This document shows, one piece after another, positions 1-10,994 of a DNA stretch of 60,000 bases. The DNA is from Hydractinia symbiolongicarpus (Eukaryota; Cnidaria; Hydrozoa; Anthoathecata; Hydractiniidae). The position numbers and the translations under genes are program-made. The stretch is taken from assembly GCF_029227915.1 (NCBI RefSeq), contig NC_079885.1:11337001-11397000 (forward strand), read 5' to 3'. The notes below the pieces were generated by a model, which did not search any database, was not told where the DNA came from, and worked only from the letters and a program-made list of their open reading frames with translations. Each line of letters begins with the position of its first letter. The first letter of the stretch is position 1.

Positions 1-1326
1 GGCTTGATTTCTGTTCCTCCAAATACACATACTTTCAGATGGATGCTTTTAAAAGATTGATGGTCAACGATTTGTGTGTTATTGCCTCCAATGTTCATTC
101 CATCAATGAAAACTTGGTACTCACTGAAGACTGTACATCAGGCTGGATGTTTGATTTCGTTGGAACACAAGAAGAAAGTTACATTAAAGTCATAACTAAC
201 GAAAGCCTTTGTGTACACGTCAGGAACGCGCGTTACAACGAACGATTTAAAACATTGGTTACACATAACATTTGTAGCGCTCTTGCTCAAACAGAATTCC
301 GTAGGATTGAACGGTAACATTTTCCAAATTGGTTGCATTTTACACACACATCCAATTAAGAGTCATTAAAGTTTGGTCACCAAGGTTATGCAGTCAAACT
401 TTATCCAAAAACTTCTTTAAAACAGTTCTCTCCAATCAACGTGGCCGAATAGCAAAATTCGCAGGATCTATCACGGAGGGTGTCCTTTAATAAATGTTGT
501 GAATCTGTTGTAATGAAGAAAAGTGAAGAGAAACCTTGCTGCATTCGGAAAAAAGTTTTTTATTTGTGAATTCAGAACAATCGTTGAATTCTTATATTAG
601 AAGGTTTTTTTATTAAAATTATGATTTACTTGTTTTGGGAACAGTTAAGCATTGTTTAACCTTGCTCACCTCCACTACGAATACCTCCTATTAATGGCTA
701 GCCACAGTCGTTCTCTAGAATTGGCCGCTATTACGAGTTTCTGTCATATCTATAACAAGTTAAAGGTAAAAGAATTTAAGAACACTTATTTATTTCTAGT
801 TGTCAACACAAAACGCATGTAAAATTCATATTTTACATGCGTTTTGTGTACTAAGCGCATAAAAATTGTACAGCACTTTACTTTAAAAATACACAAACCA
901 AACAAAATGTTTTTTTTTTTAATAGTTGTGTATATTCCAACACAACCATTGTATGGTTGTCTTAGGGTTAATATAACCTGAAAAACAGTAGGATGTTACT
1001 GTTCACCAACCTGGTCTCCAGGACTCTTCTACACCTATGACGTTCTTACGTTCTGACATATACGCATTTGCATTTGATGCGCATTTTAAGTAGAAATGGC
1101 GATCTGGACAGAGTTTAATTGATTTCAAACAATGTAACAGAGAGTGAGGAGGCAAGTAATGGTGGCATTAAAGGAACATAAAAAGATAAGAACTAGTCAG
1201 CTTTAAAATGCCAGCAAATATTGTTTTAAGATTTACCCGAATTTGAATAAATCCCTTTGTGAAAAATGTGAAGGTAAGAAGGTTTTACATAAGTAATGGG
1301 TGGTAGAAAGGAAGGGGGACAAAAAC
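1..1326. other. Left flank of Polinton A, no gene assigned
   Basis: AT-rich spacer. Open frames in the first 350 bases overlap on both strands, and neither gives a recognisable protein. Apart from a strong hairpin at 806-849 and short homopolymer runs, I see nothing I can name here. An exon fragment in the first 350 bases cannot be excluded. Confidence 0.5.
806..849. repeat. 19-bp perfect inverted repeat (hairpin)
   Basis: The arms ACACAAAACGCATGTAAAA and its exact reverse complement are separated by the 6-nt spacer TTCATA. It could be the remnant of a small palindromic transposon. No open reading frame adjoins it, so a gene-end role like that of the Polinton hairpins is not supported here. 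Confidence 0.8.
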
Positions 1327-1691
1327 AGAGATATATATTTGTAGGTTCTGGCGCAAAGTGTTAACCCCTCAAAGAAAATCGTTGATATCGATGAACTCTC
1401 CATGTCGCCAGTAGTCCTTCAACACTCTCCCTCCGATGCTCTTGTCCGTGAACGAGTGTTATCCATCGAAGAAAATCGTTAGTATTGGTGACTTCCCACC
1501 TGTAGCGTAGTTCTTTGATAAGTTTCTGCGTATGCGCCAAGAAATTCGAAAAATCTGCTAAATCCGATAAATCCGATGGTCTCCGACATAATCCGACAGT
1601 ATCCGTGCCTGCGCTAAAAAAAAAAGTTTGATGATCTCCGACAGAGTGTGACGATGTTCTGGCGCAATTGTCAATTTCTGTCCGTGTAAAA
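1327..1691 (+). repeat. Left terminal inverted repeat of Polinton A
   Basis: About 365 bp matching the reverse complement of 13609-13966 with scattered substitutions and small indels. The two arms share the block around GTTAACCC-TCAAAGAAAATCG and the inner end GCAATTGTCAATTTCTGTC. The inner part contains repeats of a GTCGGAGACC-like motif that also recurs just inside the right arm at 13540-13605. Confidence 0.9.
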
Positions 1692-1723
1692 ATTTATGGA
1701 TTAATAAAGTTTTAATAAATAAA

Positions 1724-2092
1724 ATGAGTGCGTCAGATTTGTTGAGAGAAATAAAAAATCCAACCCAAAATTATATAATAAAGATGAATACAAGAACCGT
1801 TAAAGAATTACGCGCGATGGCAAAGAGCCGTGGTTTGACTCTTTATTCTAGGCTACTCAAGGCTGATCTGATCTCGGTATTGGAAACACCACAGAGGCTG
1901 CGAAGCTCACCAGAATCAGGAAAAGTGGTCAGGCCTGTGACGATATTACCCACACCTGAGGCCATGAATACTTTTGAAAAACAGGAGATGCCAAAGAATC
2001 GCTCGGTAATGAAAAGTAAGATGGAAGGATGGTACGATTGGTTAATCAACGCTGTACCGAAGCCTATAAAAGATCGTGTAAATAATGCTTAA
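1724..2092 (+). CDS. SAP-domain protein, probably the N-terminal part of the polB polyprotein
   Basis: A 122-aa ORF. Residues 21-54 read as a SAP helix-extension-helix (NTRTVKELRAMAKSRGLTLY, then a leucine and lysine-rich second helix), a DNA-binding fold. The C-terminus (EGWYDWLINAVPKPIKDRV) resembles the leader of Polinton polymerases, and the polB remnant follows within a few bases, so this was probably fused to or co-oriented with polB. The start ATG is preceded by TTAATAAATAAA, the start-site motif seen in other genes here. In element B the SAP protein is a separate gene at the opposite end. Function in replication or packaging is inferred. Confidence 0.6.
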   Translation: MSASDLLREIKNPTQNYIIKMNTRTVKELRAMAKSRGLTLYSRLLKADLISVLETPQRLRSSPESGKVVRPVTILPTPEAMNTFEKQEMPKNRSVMKSKMEGWYDWLINAVPKPIKDRVNNA

Positions 2093-2098
2093 AAGAGA

Positions 2099-4505
2099 TT
2101 CAAGAGCAACATTATGGAGTTGTGCAACAAGGCAAAAAACATCGTTGCAAAACCTACGCTTCATGATTATTCGAACAAGAGGCTGAGGAAGACTACATCG
2201 ATGGTAGTCTCCATGGTCTATTTGAAGAGGGTAAAGAAGCCTATCCTGACCCCACTCCTCGGGACCATAAACATGCACTCCACAAGACATTTCGACGTTT
2301 TCCAATACCCGGTGTTAAAAAAGCTGACGTTGATAGTTATATAGCACTGGTGAGACCGCATGTGGAACAATTGATTGTTGAACAAGTGGAAGATATGGGA
2401 TCCGCCAAAGTGCAACTGTCTATGTGGATCATTTGGAAGAGGAAGATCATGCTTGCATTTCGACCTGATGCGGAAGACTTCGATGGAGGAGCTGAAGATG
2501 TACATCATATATATGCAGATATTGATCCATACGCAAGGGTTGAAAAGCCATTTAACAGCAGACTCATGCAGGTATTTCAAGGGAGTGATGTAAATGAACT
2601 GCTGGATAATATGTTTGCACAAATAAGGGTTCATGTGGAAAATCCAGCGCTGCCCAATAGTGGTTTTACAATCGATCGAATCATGCACCTGGATATCGAT
2701 TTTCATAAACTGCAGCTTACACCAGGCTCCTTCTATAAAAAAGTACCATCTTGGATAAGTGCAAAAAAGGCTATCATCAACCCAAAAAATGAAGATGAAG
2801 AATGTTTTAAATGGAGTGTTATTGCGGCACTGCGTCATGCAGAATTTAGAAAAGATGTGCAAAGAATAAATAAATTACAAGATTCTGCTGGTCTCTATAA
2901 CTGGGAAGGCTTGAAATTTCTACTCGACATTAAAAAAATAATAAAATTTGAAAATAACAACCCCAATCTTGAGGTCAACGTTTTGTATCCCTCGAGGAGT
3001 AGCAGCATCATTATTTTGCGTAGTTCTGACTACAATGCATCACGTGAAAAACAGGTGAACCTGCTGCTCATCACAGACAATAGAAAGACGCACTGCACCT
3101 GCATAAAAGTCTCTCAAAGCTGTTGGGCAGAAGGAACTCTGAAAATGAAAAAGCGAAGCATTTCTGCCTAAATAGCCTGCAGGCCTTTAATTGTGTAGAA
3201 TCCAGGGACAAACATTATAGCTATTGCAATGATAATGAGGCGGTTAAAAATACGATACTACAAGAAAGTGAAAAATGGTTGAAATTTCAGGATGGTCATA
3301 TGCAATTCAAGGTCCCGTTTGCGATTTATGCCGATTTTGAATCCCTTTTGATCCCGGTAGAAGATCCTGGAGAAAGTAAGACCATGAAGCTGAACAAGCA
3401 TGTGCCATCAGGCTGGTGCACGCATAGCACATTTGCTTATGGAGATGTACCAGATCCATTGACAACATACTGTGGCAAGGATTGCGTGAAGAAATTTATA
3501 GTGCACTTGAAAAATGAGGCTACAATCCTAGACAAAATATATTGGAACTTTTCACAATTTACATATTTTTACCCTGCTCACATCCCCTTCCCCCTATTTT
3601 AATGTTGCAAGGTGCCTTATGACCAGTCAGCAGCCCGGCAACATTGAAATAGGGGGCAGGGGGCAAGAAGAGGATTTTCCTCAAAATACTTTGTCCGGGA
3701 TTGTAGGCGACTGTATGATACGTTTCCACAGCCGCCGATGGCGGAGCTCACGGAGATGCAAGAGGAAGAGTTCGAAGAGGCAACAGAATGTCACATTTGT
3801 ATGAAGCTCTTCCTACCTCAGCCAACGGAGCTCATAGAAGATGACGATAACGACGAGGCAACAAAATATCGAATCCGTATGGATGCAGAGGATATTAATG
3901 ATGATGATAATAAGCACCTCCACAATAATCGCAAGTTTGAGATCATTGCCATTACACAGAGATTTATCGAGGGGCGGCTCACAACACACATCCCAATCAT
4001 CTTCCACAACTGAGCGGTTATGACGCGCATTTGTTCATCAAAGAGCTTGAAAAAAAGTACAACGCGCAGGATATAGAGTGCATCGCGGAAAACAAGGAGA
4101 AATATATCAGTTTCAGCGTCAAGGTCCCCGTACCTCTCGCAGGAGTCACTAATTCTAGCGGGGAACAGGTGATCAAGAAAATCAGCCTACGATTCATCGA
4201 TAGTTTTCGATTCATGGCATCAGGCCTGAATAAATTATCGAGTAAACTTATTGGAACAAACGCTAGTGGTATGAAATGTCAAAATTGCACACAAGAATGT
4301 TTAGAATTTCTGAGTATATCAGAGGATTATAATGCAAGATTCTTATGTAAAAATTGTAAGTTACAGAAGAAATTGAGTCAAAAAAAATTAAAGGCGAACC
4401 TACCCTCAATGGCACAATTCTTCGATAAGGACGATATATTTCGATTAATGGGGGTGGGTGTACCCGTATGAATATATGGATGCACGCGAGAGGGTGATCA
4501 AGTGA
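2099..4505 (+). pseudogene. polB: Protein-primed type B DNA polymerase, exonuclease half only (polB, element A)
   Basis: A fragmented Polinton polymerase. 2350-3171 encodes the conserved pre-exonuclease region (a DEECFKWSVIAALRH block, then NWEGLKF and VNVLYPS). 3123-3602 holds a Cys/His cluster (HFCLNSLQAFN) and the Exo I motif AIYADFESLL. 3700-4471 holds Exo II, HNLSGYDAHLF, with a one-base deletion at about 4012 that makes a stop, then RFIDSFRFM and two CxxC pairs (CQNC, CKNC). The frame ends soon after a YPYEYMDA-type motif at about 4490. Polymerase motifs A, B and C are absent, so the catalytic half has been deleted. A small hairpin insertion interrupts the exonuclease domain at 3575-3666. 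This polymerase differs in type from that of element B. Confidence 0.85.
3575..3666. repeat. Small inverted-repeat insertion inside the polB exonuclease domain
   Basis: Two arms of about 25 bp (CCCCTTCCCCCTATTTTAAT and its near reverse complement ending in GGGGGCAGGGGG) bracket about 30 bp. Protein similarity to polB stops just before the left arm and resumes after the right arm, so this is likely a tiny MITE or foldback sequence that inserted after the element lost function. Confidence 0.6.
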
Positions 4506-4874
4506 CGCTAGGTGATTATCACGATTTATACCTCGCCATCATCATCATCGTATATAGCTATTCAATATCACCTTGAGTGTTTAAAACATTTATGAATAAA
4601 TCAGGCAAATTAGGATTGATCTTGTTTTTAATGCTTCATACTTATGAGAAGTGACTATCATTTTTCACCGATGTACTCCCGAGTTATCGTTGTGATCATT
4701 CCTTTTTGCACGAGCCTTTTATCATCGTCGCGACTAAGGGCAATTTTGGTGCTTCTTACAGTGTAAAGTTGATGATTTTTATTCTGGATAGGGACCTGAC
4801 TTTTATAAAGATTTATACCGCCTTCTAAACATTTTTATAATCATCAAAGGTCATGCAGATAAGCACAAAACAAC
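4506..4874. other. Non-coding spacer with a block conserved in element B
   Basis: No gene is seen. At 4548-4660 the sequence CGTATATAGCTATTCAATAT, followed by CACCTTGAGT and, after a gap, AGGCAAATTAG...TTGATCTTGTTT, matches 33305-33490 of element B. It has a TATATA core like a polymerase II promoter. Conservation between otherwise diverged elements suggests a regulatory or RNA role, unproven. Confidence 0.5.
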
Positions 4875-5742
4875 ATGGAAGAGATCAAGGAATGCTCAAA
4901 ATGTAATCACTTTTTATCCCTAGGCGATTTCAAGGTCAAGGGAAATGGACAACGGACGAAATGTTGTATCAAATGCTTGGATGCCAGCAAGGCATCAAAA
5001 GAAAGTACCAAGTGCCCGCATCAGAAACACAGATCAAGATGTAGAGAGTGTGGAGGAAGTGAAGTATGCCCGCATGACATACAGAGATATAGTTGCAAGG
5101 AATGGGGGGGTGGGGCATATGCAAGCATAAATAACTTAGATCTCAATGCAGGCCTTACGGAGGAGGAAGTATCTGCGATCATGCTACGATAAGATCCATA
5201 TGCAAGGAATGCGGAGGAGGAAGTACTTGTGATCATCAAAAAGAGAGATCAAAGTTTAAAGAATGTAGTGTGGGGGCATCTGTTATCATCAAAAGAGAAG
5301 ATCCGCATGCAGAGAATGTGGTGGCGGAAGTATCTGTCATCATCAAAAGATAAGATCCACATGCAAAAGTGTAAGTATTTGTGAACATGGTAAACAGGGG
5401 AGACATTGCCCCATATGCGATCCTCCTGGCCATCACGCAAATATTGTTTCCAGCCGAAAACGCCAAGCTCTGTATAAAAATAAGGAGCTTAGTTTCCAAG
5501 AGTATCTTGGATGTGACATGGACACACTGCAGGCTCATATTGAAGCACAATTCACGGAAGGTAAGTTTTGGGAAAATTATGGTAAAGAGTGGCATATCGA
5601 TCACAGGATACCTCTCAAGTAACGAGAAAATAAAGGGGCTCCATTACTCGTGAAAGTAGCGTGAAGGCTTCACTATACAAATACCCAACCTATGTGGGCA
5701 AGTGAAAATATGTCGAAAGGCAACCGTTACATCTCAGAATAA
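4875..5742 (+). pseudogene. HNH endonuclease with N-terminal zinc-knuckle repeats (element A, copy 1)
   Basis: The N-terminus has a CSKCNHFLSLGDF pair followed by CCIKC, then repeats of the form RSxCxECGG-C-H from residue about 50. After frameshifts near 5100-5400 the C-terminal part resumes in other frames with an EYLGCDM-like motif, W-NYGKEWHIDHRIPL (the HNH-like core: conserved Trp, Asn, Gly, then His-Asp-His) and HYTNTQPMWASEN. This is the GMxWxNxGxWxxDHxxPL family, also present at 10995-11492 and 33544-34038. The stop TAA lies directly against the ATG of the next ORF. Probably a nuclease acting on DNA; the substrate is unknown. Confidence 0.65.
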
Positions 5743-6141
5743 ATGGCAACTATAGCAGTAATAGCGGGAGTAGCAATAATTAATGCTCTAGCATTTTCAG
5801 GTTCAATTTTTTTATTTAGCAAGCTTCTGGGAAATGGCAAAGAATAGAGAAGGAGGCATGATGAAGCTATTGAACAACTACAGGCTGCCCAGGCACAATG
5901 GATACGTGATCGACAAACAAAAATCGATTGGTATATTCATCAACGAGAATTGAAAAGGCAAGTCGGTGAGGATTTGAAGAAGCTCGATGAGGGAATGAGG
6001 GCATACTGCATTGCAACGATCGATAAAGCTCCAAAAATTTTCGATTTTTACGTACCATCCAAACATCAAAAGGATGGTAAGCTTACCTTCATTGTTGGAT
6101 CATTGGCTCATTTGGGATACGGAGCTTTTAAATATTTGTAA
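5743..6141 (+). pseudogene. Membrane-anchored coiled-coil protein (element A homologue of 27326-27712)
   Basis: Begins with a hydrophobic segment (residues about 2-30, ending LAFSGSIFLFSKLL) and continues into a charged, helical region (QAQWIRDRQTKIDWYIHQREL) closely matching the 128-aa protein of element B. An in-frame TAG at codon 35 breaks it. It lies between an HNH gene and the integrase, and in both elements it sits directly upstream of the integrase. Function unknown; a virion membrane or scaffold role is a guess. Confidence 0.65.
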
Positions 6142-6153
6142 TATAAAAAAGCA

Positions 6154-6186
6154 TACTTTTGACATGTAATAAACATGTCAAAAGTA
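6154..6186. terminator. Hairpin with AATAA loop between the 5743 gene and integrase A
   Basis: The 14-bp arms TACTTTTGACATGT and the exact reverse complement enclose the loop AATAA. The integrase ATG (6175-6177) is inside the right arm, and AATAAA spans the loop. The orthologous junction in element B (27714-27734) keeps the loop and shows a C-G in place of a T-A pair. Likely a combined gene-end and gene-start signal. Confidence 0.7.
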
Positions 6187-7167
6187 AAGAGCTCTGCAAA
6201 AAAGTCGCAGATTGCGCTAGCACATGTTCCCACAGAAGAAAAGGCCGAAAAACTAAGTAGTATTTACTACAACCAATAACATCTTTGGGTTGGTAAAAAA
6301 GCTATCAAATTGCACACCTTGGCTGGCCCGGCAATTACTATTTCTTGGGCATATTCGAGGACCAAAAAAGATTGATTATCCCCATTTTACAATTACAAAA
6401 CCGAATGAAATGCATCAGTTCGATGTTTGTATATGCCACATGACAAGGTTTATGGAAATGTTTATAAATATATCCTGACAGGCATCAATGTCGCCTCACG
6501 TCACAAGGTAGCGAGACCTCCACGGACGAAAAAAGGCCAGTGAGGTTGCAGAGAGAATCCAGGATGTATATAAAGCAGGACCTCTACGCTAACCTACAAT
6601 TTTTCAATGTGATAATGGTTCAGAATTAAAACAGATGTAGCAAAACTTTTGGAAGGTAAAGGGGTGAAAATTTCTAGGACTACCACCAAGTACCATCATA
6701 CATTTACAGCGTTTATTAAATCGTACAACAAGAAGCTTGCAGAAAGACTATTCAAAACCCAGGATGCGCAGGAGTTAGTCAGTGAAGAGGCTAGTAGTAC
6801 ATGGGTGAAACATCTGTACGCTACCGTGAAGAATTTAAATAACACCAACATGATTGGAATGAAACCATCAAAAGCCATCACGTTGGATGATGTACCGCTT
6901 GTGAAAAGTGAAGAGTATCCCGATGAAAAACCTTTGCCCGAGAATGGTCTGTATTTATATTTGTTGCAACCTAGTGAAGAAGATGGAGACCAAAAAAGAC
7001 GTACGACGGATGCATGGTGGAGTAAGAAAACATATAGAGTAGATCTTATTGTGGCAGAGCCAAATAGTCGTGTGCTGTATTATTTAAACGACGGGCCTGA
7101 CCGTAGTTTTGTTACAGAAGAATTAATATTAATCCTAGGGATGTCGAAGTACCTCCAGAGCATGTGA
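6175..7167 (+). pseudogene. int: Retroviral-type DDE integrase, decayed (element A)
   Basis: Clearly homologous to the intact integrase at 27729-28721. The start is at AATAAACATG. An early stop follows ...SSIYYNQ, and frameshifts follow at about 6310, 6440 and 6625. The first catalytic Asp is visible (MHQFDV) and the second in the CDNGSE motif. At the third position the intact protein has FVESYNK, whereas here the sequence reads FIKSYNK, so the catalytic Glu is Lys. The C-terminal domain (YLYLLQPSEEDGDQKRRTTD, WWSKKTYR, SFVTEELILI) is well kept. It would have inserted the element into host DNA; it is inactive here. Confidence 0.9.
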
Positions 7168-7188
7168 TGAAGTTGTAGATCGAATGTT

Positions 7189-7216
7189 TTTTTGTGGCTT
7201 TGATAAGCTACAAAAA
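7189..7216. terminator. Hairpin after integrase A
   Basis: Arms TTTTTGTGGCTT and AAGCTACAAAAA (12 bp with one G-T wobble) with loop TGAT, 21 nt past the integrase stop and before the convergent Bro gene. It resembles the hairpins at gene ends in element B. Confidence 0.65.
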
Positions 7217-7370
7217 TTTAGTCTTCCAGTGGCGAAACACCTACATCATATACATCATCTCGAGTAAGATCAATAAGTCTGGAGTGACATTGATATCGCT
7301 CCACATGCCCTTCTTCTTCAAATCTGTTGAAGGTGTGTATACAGTTGGGGTTATCTATGACAACAATTTC

Positions 7371-7835
7371 TTAAGAGTTCGGAAATTTGTCACTGAACCA
7401 TCGTCGTTTTCTTGGAATGGCAATTCTATGAATACGTGCACAATAAGATGGCAGATGATGATGATGATGAAAGTCGTCCTGCGTGGTAAGCTTGCGATAA
7501 ATCATAATCGTGTTATCTTTTCTGGGATCTTGTGCACGTGAAACAAACCTTTGTCGAAGGACCGCACTTTCTTGGGCCTGTGCTGTAAGTTTTCGATCTT
7601 TATCCTCAAGATCGTCCTCCAGCACCATAAGTTGTTTATCTCTGTCATCAAGATCATCTCCAAGGAGTGCAATGCTAGCATCTTTTTCTTCGATGATCGC
7701 GTCTTTTTCTTTGATAGCTTTGTTGATGGATTGCTGTTGAAACTTTTCTCTGTTTAGGGGAAACACTTTGTTGCAGCAATATTTTCTAAACTTTTTTGCT
7801 TGTGGTTGTTGATTAGAAATTTTCAACTCATACAT
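7371..7835 (-). CDS. Bro-N/KilA-type protein fragment with coiled coil (element A)
   Basis: A 154-aa ORF. The first 30 residues (ISNQQPQAKKFRKYCCNKVF) look like the end of a Bro-N domain, in which similar PxAKxFRxWV sequences precede the linker. Then comes a long acidic/basic coiled coil (IKEKDAIIEEKDASIALLGD) and a C-terminal part beginning QDPRKDNTIMIYRK that matches the DPRKDNGMVIIQK start of the C-terminal domain of the element B Bro protein. The N-terminal part of the domain is missing and the tail is frame-shifted (a run of His codons replaces it), so this is a truncated gene. Bro proteins of large DNA viruses bind nucleic acid; a regulatory role is inferred. Confidence 0.55.
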   Translation of the reverse strand: MYELKISNQQPQAKKFRKYCCNKVFPLNREKFQQQSINKAIKEKDAIIEEKDASIALLGDDLDDRDKQLMVLEDDLEDKDRKLTAQAQESAVLRQRFVSRAQDPRKDNTIMIYRKLTTQDDFHHHHHLPSYCARIHRIAIPRKRRWFSDKFPNS

Positions 7836-7919
7836 ACCCTTATGTATTATTCATCTCTTCTTGATTCTGAAGGCCAGTTGACTAACGTGGTTGCCGCAAC
7901 CAAACGATTCCAAAATCAT

Positions 7920-8511
7920 TCACTCGAGAATTTTATAGATTCTAGGGTGCTCCAATCTTACATATAGGCATGCTTGTTTTGATTCTTTCAATTGATCCTT
8001 AATATTTTCCCAGTCACTGAACGTATTAGTTTCTTCATCAATCAATTTCATATCCCACCGCTCATGTGGGTACCACAGGAACAGCTGCTTTTTTGTCTTC
8101 GAAGATTTTTTGATAAAGCGGTGTAAGTCTGTGTTAATAACCAGAGACTATGCTTTCGATGTCTGCCAGAGATCGCTAGTTTAAGCAAAGATTGTCGTTT
8201 CTTATCGAGTTTCTCGTCTGCTATGCAGTCATCGATAATGAACAGAGTTTCCCCACCGGCTAGCAGCGACGATAGTTTTTCAATCCATTTAAAAAGTTGA
8301 TCCTTCAGATTAATCAGAAAAACGTAATCATCTCGCTAAAGCAAGGATCTCTCGAGGTACGTGGAGTTCCATTGTATAGTTGGGCAGAGCATAATGATGT
8401 TGTGAAAATGATTCTTGCACTCATTTTCGAGGAGATCTAAAACACGCTGAGTCTACAACTTGTCAGGCCTGAAAATATCGCCGTATGTGGATCTAAAACA
8501 ACATTTATCAT
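7920..8511 (-). pseudogene. FtsK/HerA-superfamily packaging ATPase, decayed (element A)
   Basis: The minus-strand frames encode, in order, a damaged P-loop (AIFSGLTSC, with the expected Gly-Lys-Thr lost), an EWI/KWIEKLSSLLAGGETLF region, the Walker B block (LFIIDDCIADEKLDKKRQ), LLKLAISGRHRKHSLWLLTQ with the sensor-like Thr-Gln, and the C-terminal block ACLYVRLEHPR. Several frame breaks separate these. The start ATG overlaps the stop of the upstream capsid gene (ATGA at about 8508-8511), showing tight coupling of capsid and packaging genes. In Polintons and adenovirus-like viruses this ATPase is thought to pump DNA into capsids. Confidence 0.85.
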
Positions 8512-9568
8512 TTATTTGAATACTCCACACTGTGAAAACGTCCATCTATAAAATTTAGTTGGGCGTCACTCAGCAAATAGATATAGCAGCGAATACCTTC
8601 AGTTCCGTCGGCCTGCTTTGTCATATGCAGAGTAATACCGTCACTTAAGCGCTGCAAGGTTCTACCACTACCATGTAAACATGATCAGGAGAGGTTCTAA
8701 AATTGACAAAAAGTGCATATTCGTCAGTCGCGAATTTTCCTATCGTAACTGTCAAGTCATGTTTACCAAAAAGATTCACAATTTGCTAATATTGATCTTT
8801 TCTAAGCATCGCATGGAAGTAGAGTTCATTAGGTTCACCCTCGACAGTGATCGAGATTTTTTCAATATTGGAATTGTAGAAGACTTCATTCGCCCCAGAG
8901 TAAGCTTTAACTTTCGATGGATCTACAAAGAGCAGTAAAACCCCCTTCAAACTCTTTGCTGGGGTATAAATTTTGAGATTAAGGTTGGTATCCTTCTTTT
9001 TCATGGTGATCACTTTGCTGCTAAGCACTCTTTCAAAGGGTACTACAAACTGACTGTACCGTGACACCATTGCACTTGCAAGCTTGTTGTTATTCACCTT
9101 GTCATATTCCAGTGTTATGTTGGTGATTTTATAGGCAGCATTGCAAAGCCCGTATTGTACCATCCTTGGGGTTAATCCCTTCCTGGATCAGGGTGTTCTC
9201 ACGGTCAAATTTTGACAACCAGAAATTGCAATAGACAGTGAACACTCTGTAGTCGTTGATACTCTGTATAACGGTACGATTGAGTACAATTTTCAAGGTC
9301 TGTACCAGACTCTTGCCGATATTTGAATCGATGGTACGTTTCGTATTGGTTCCAGTTGGCTCCAGATCAAATAATAATCAAAGGCTTCCGGGGAATATCA
9401 CTTCTTTCTGCCCCATATTGGGAATATCAACATACAGGTCCTCGTTCTGATTAATGGCGATGGGACATGACTCACCTTGACACGCCGTTTTTTCGCTTTT
9501 ACAGCAAACACTTATTTTAATTCTGCATCCGGATCAAGTGTTTTTCCAAATATAGAGCTATCATTGAT
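8508..9568 (-). pseudogene. Major capsid protein, double jelly-roll type (element A)
   Basis: Homologous over its length to the 26046-27318 capsid gene. Recognisable blocks are SSIFGKTLDPDAELK at the N-terminus, LYVDIPNMGQK, the core 8786-9163 (YKITNITLEYDKVNN, PAKSLKGVLLLFVDP, KISITVEGEPNELYFHAML) and the C-terminal SDAQLNFIDGRFHSVEY. A stop after the first block, the loss of the start codon and frame changes at 9165-9480 and 8650-8790 break the gene. This copy keeps about 11 nt near 9460, encoding a Gln-Asn-Glu-Asp-type segment, that element B has lost. Confidence 0.7.
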
Positions 9569-9603
9569 TACTAGTTCATTATTAGTTGAGTTTATGTTAA
9601 ATA

Positions 9604-10922
9604 AATAGCTGAATTCAGGATTTGAAGGAGAAGCCAATTTTACAGAAGAGGGCAATATTAATGATGATGATAATAATGATTTTACTAGATCTGAAGACCT
9701 TCCCCGGTCTCCTGGCACTAGGTCAACGCCAAGACCGGAAAAACGGAGAATGAACTACACCATACAAGTCAGAAAGGGGAAGAAAAAAAATCCGAGATCG
9801 ACGATCTTTACGGGCTTCTTAAAGAGGAACTGAGGATGACGCCCGCGAATGATGTGAAACAATATCATAAGTTTGGATTGGAACTAGGTAAGCTTAAACT
9901 TAACGGCATAGATATAACAAGTGTATATGCGAACAAAAGACGGTGAGCTTAAGTTTCGTAAAGCTAGTGCGATAATGACCAAGTTAGGCAAAACTCGTCT
10001 GAAAGCCATGGGGTTTACCGGCAATATTACCAACGATGCTACACCTAATAAGGGGTTTAACTACGATGCTACACCTAAGAGGTTTACCGGCGATGATAAG
10101 GTCAAAGCCAAAAACCTTCTAGGTGAGTATAAAAGAGTCGAGAAGCTTGCTAAGACTAACAAGGCGTACGATATAGAGATGGATCGTATGGATCTGGAGA
10201 ATGTTGTTGATGAATGGAGTGAATGGATGGAGAACCTTCTGAGCGACGTTTTTAACAAACTTGAAAGAAGGGGATTCAATTGCGAACTCCAAATCATAAA
10301 GGGGAACTTAAAACTATTAAAAAGTAAAATAACTCTTTACGATGATGAAATAGATAGGCTTGAAAAAAAGAAGGCACAGCCTGGATATTCTGAAGAACAG
10401 CAAAAGACTTGTAACAAATCCATTGAACAGCTGCAGAATCAAAAAGAAGCAGCATGGAAGGCTCACGGTATACTATCAGCCAAAACTCAGAGCCAGCTCA
10501 CCGCTATTAAAGACAGGCTGATGAAAATCGCAGGGGACGACACATCACTCGCTGAAAAACTTAAAATTTTATTCAAGGAACAAGGGATTACTATAGCGAG
10601 TATTGTGTCAGCCGTTGGCTTGCTCATATCCACCATTGTGCTTGCAGTGAAAGGAGGTGGAGGAGCAGCAGGTGCTGCAGCGGCAGGAAGCGCTGGAGGT
10701 ATTAAAAAGTTTGTACAAAAACAACTGGAAAGATTGAGAAAATTTTTAAAAGATTTGGCAGGGAAAGCAGGTGCAGCTCTTCCAGGAATCATACGGACTG
10801 TTGTATCCTTCTTTTTTAAAGTTGCCGTAAAAGTTGTTGAATTTGTAGCCAAACATCTATACATGTCAATTGCAGCTGCCGTTGTCCTTGTTGTAGGCTA
10901 CATCGGTAGGGGCAAGGGCTAA
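9604..10922 (+). pseudogene. Long membrane protein, coiled coil plus two hydrophobic tracts (element A)
   Basis: The longest frame is 9921-10922 (333 aa). Upstream sequence from 9604 (SGFEGEANFTEEG...) matches the N-terminus of the intact homologue at 24708-26024 in another frame, so the gene is frameshifted. The body has a coiled coil (DEIDRLEKKKAQPGYSEEQQ), then SLAEKLKILFKEQGITIASI followed by a hydrophobic tract, an Ala/Gly linker, and a second tract (LPGIIRTVVSFFFKVAVKVV) running to the C-terminus VVGYIGRGKG. The family recurs in invertebrate Polintons to my knowledge, but its role is unknown; a virion membrane or host-penetration protein is speculative. Confidence 0.65.
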
Positions 10923-10994
10923 AGATCGTAAATATTAGTTTACTTTGTTAGTGAAACACACTAGACTACATATCATGCTAACGCTAACACAACA

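Noticed and set aside
39-347. Overlapping ORFs of 92 and 69 codons on opposite strands at the window start
   Set aside because: Neither shows a recognisable domain, start context or codon pattern, and a one-stop minus-strand frame covers the same bases. Too weak to call a gene.
7440-7480. Poly-histidine tract in the Bro-like ORF as a metal-binding motif
   Set aside because: It comes from an ATGATG run read in a shifted frame after the conserved part ends.
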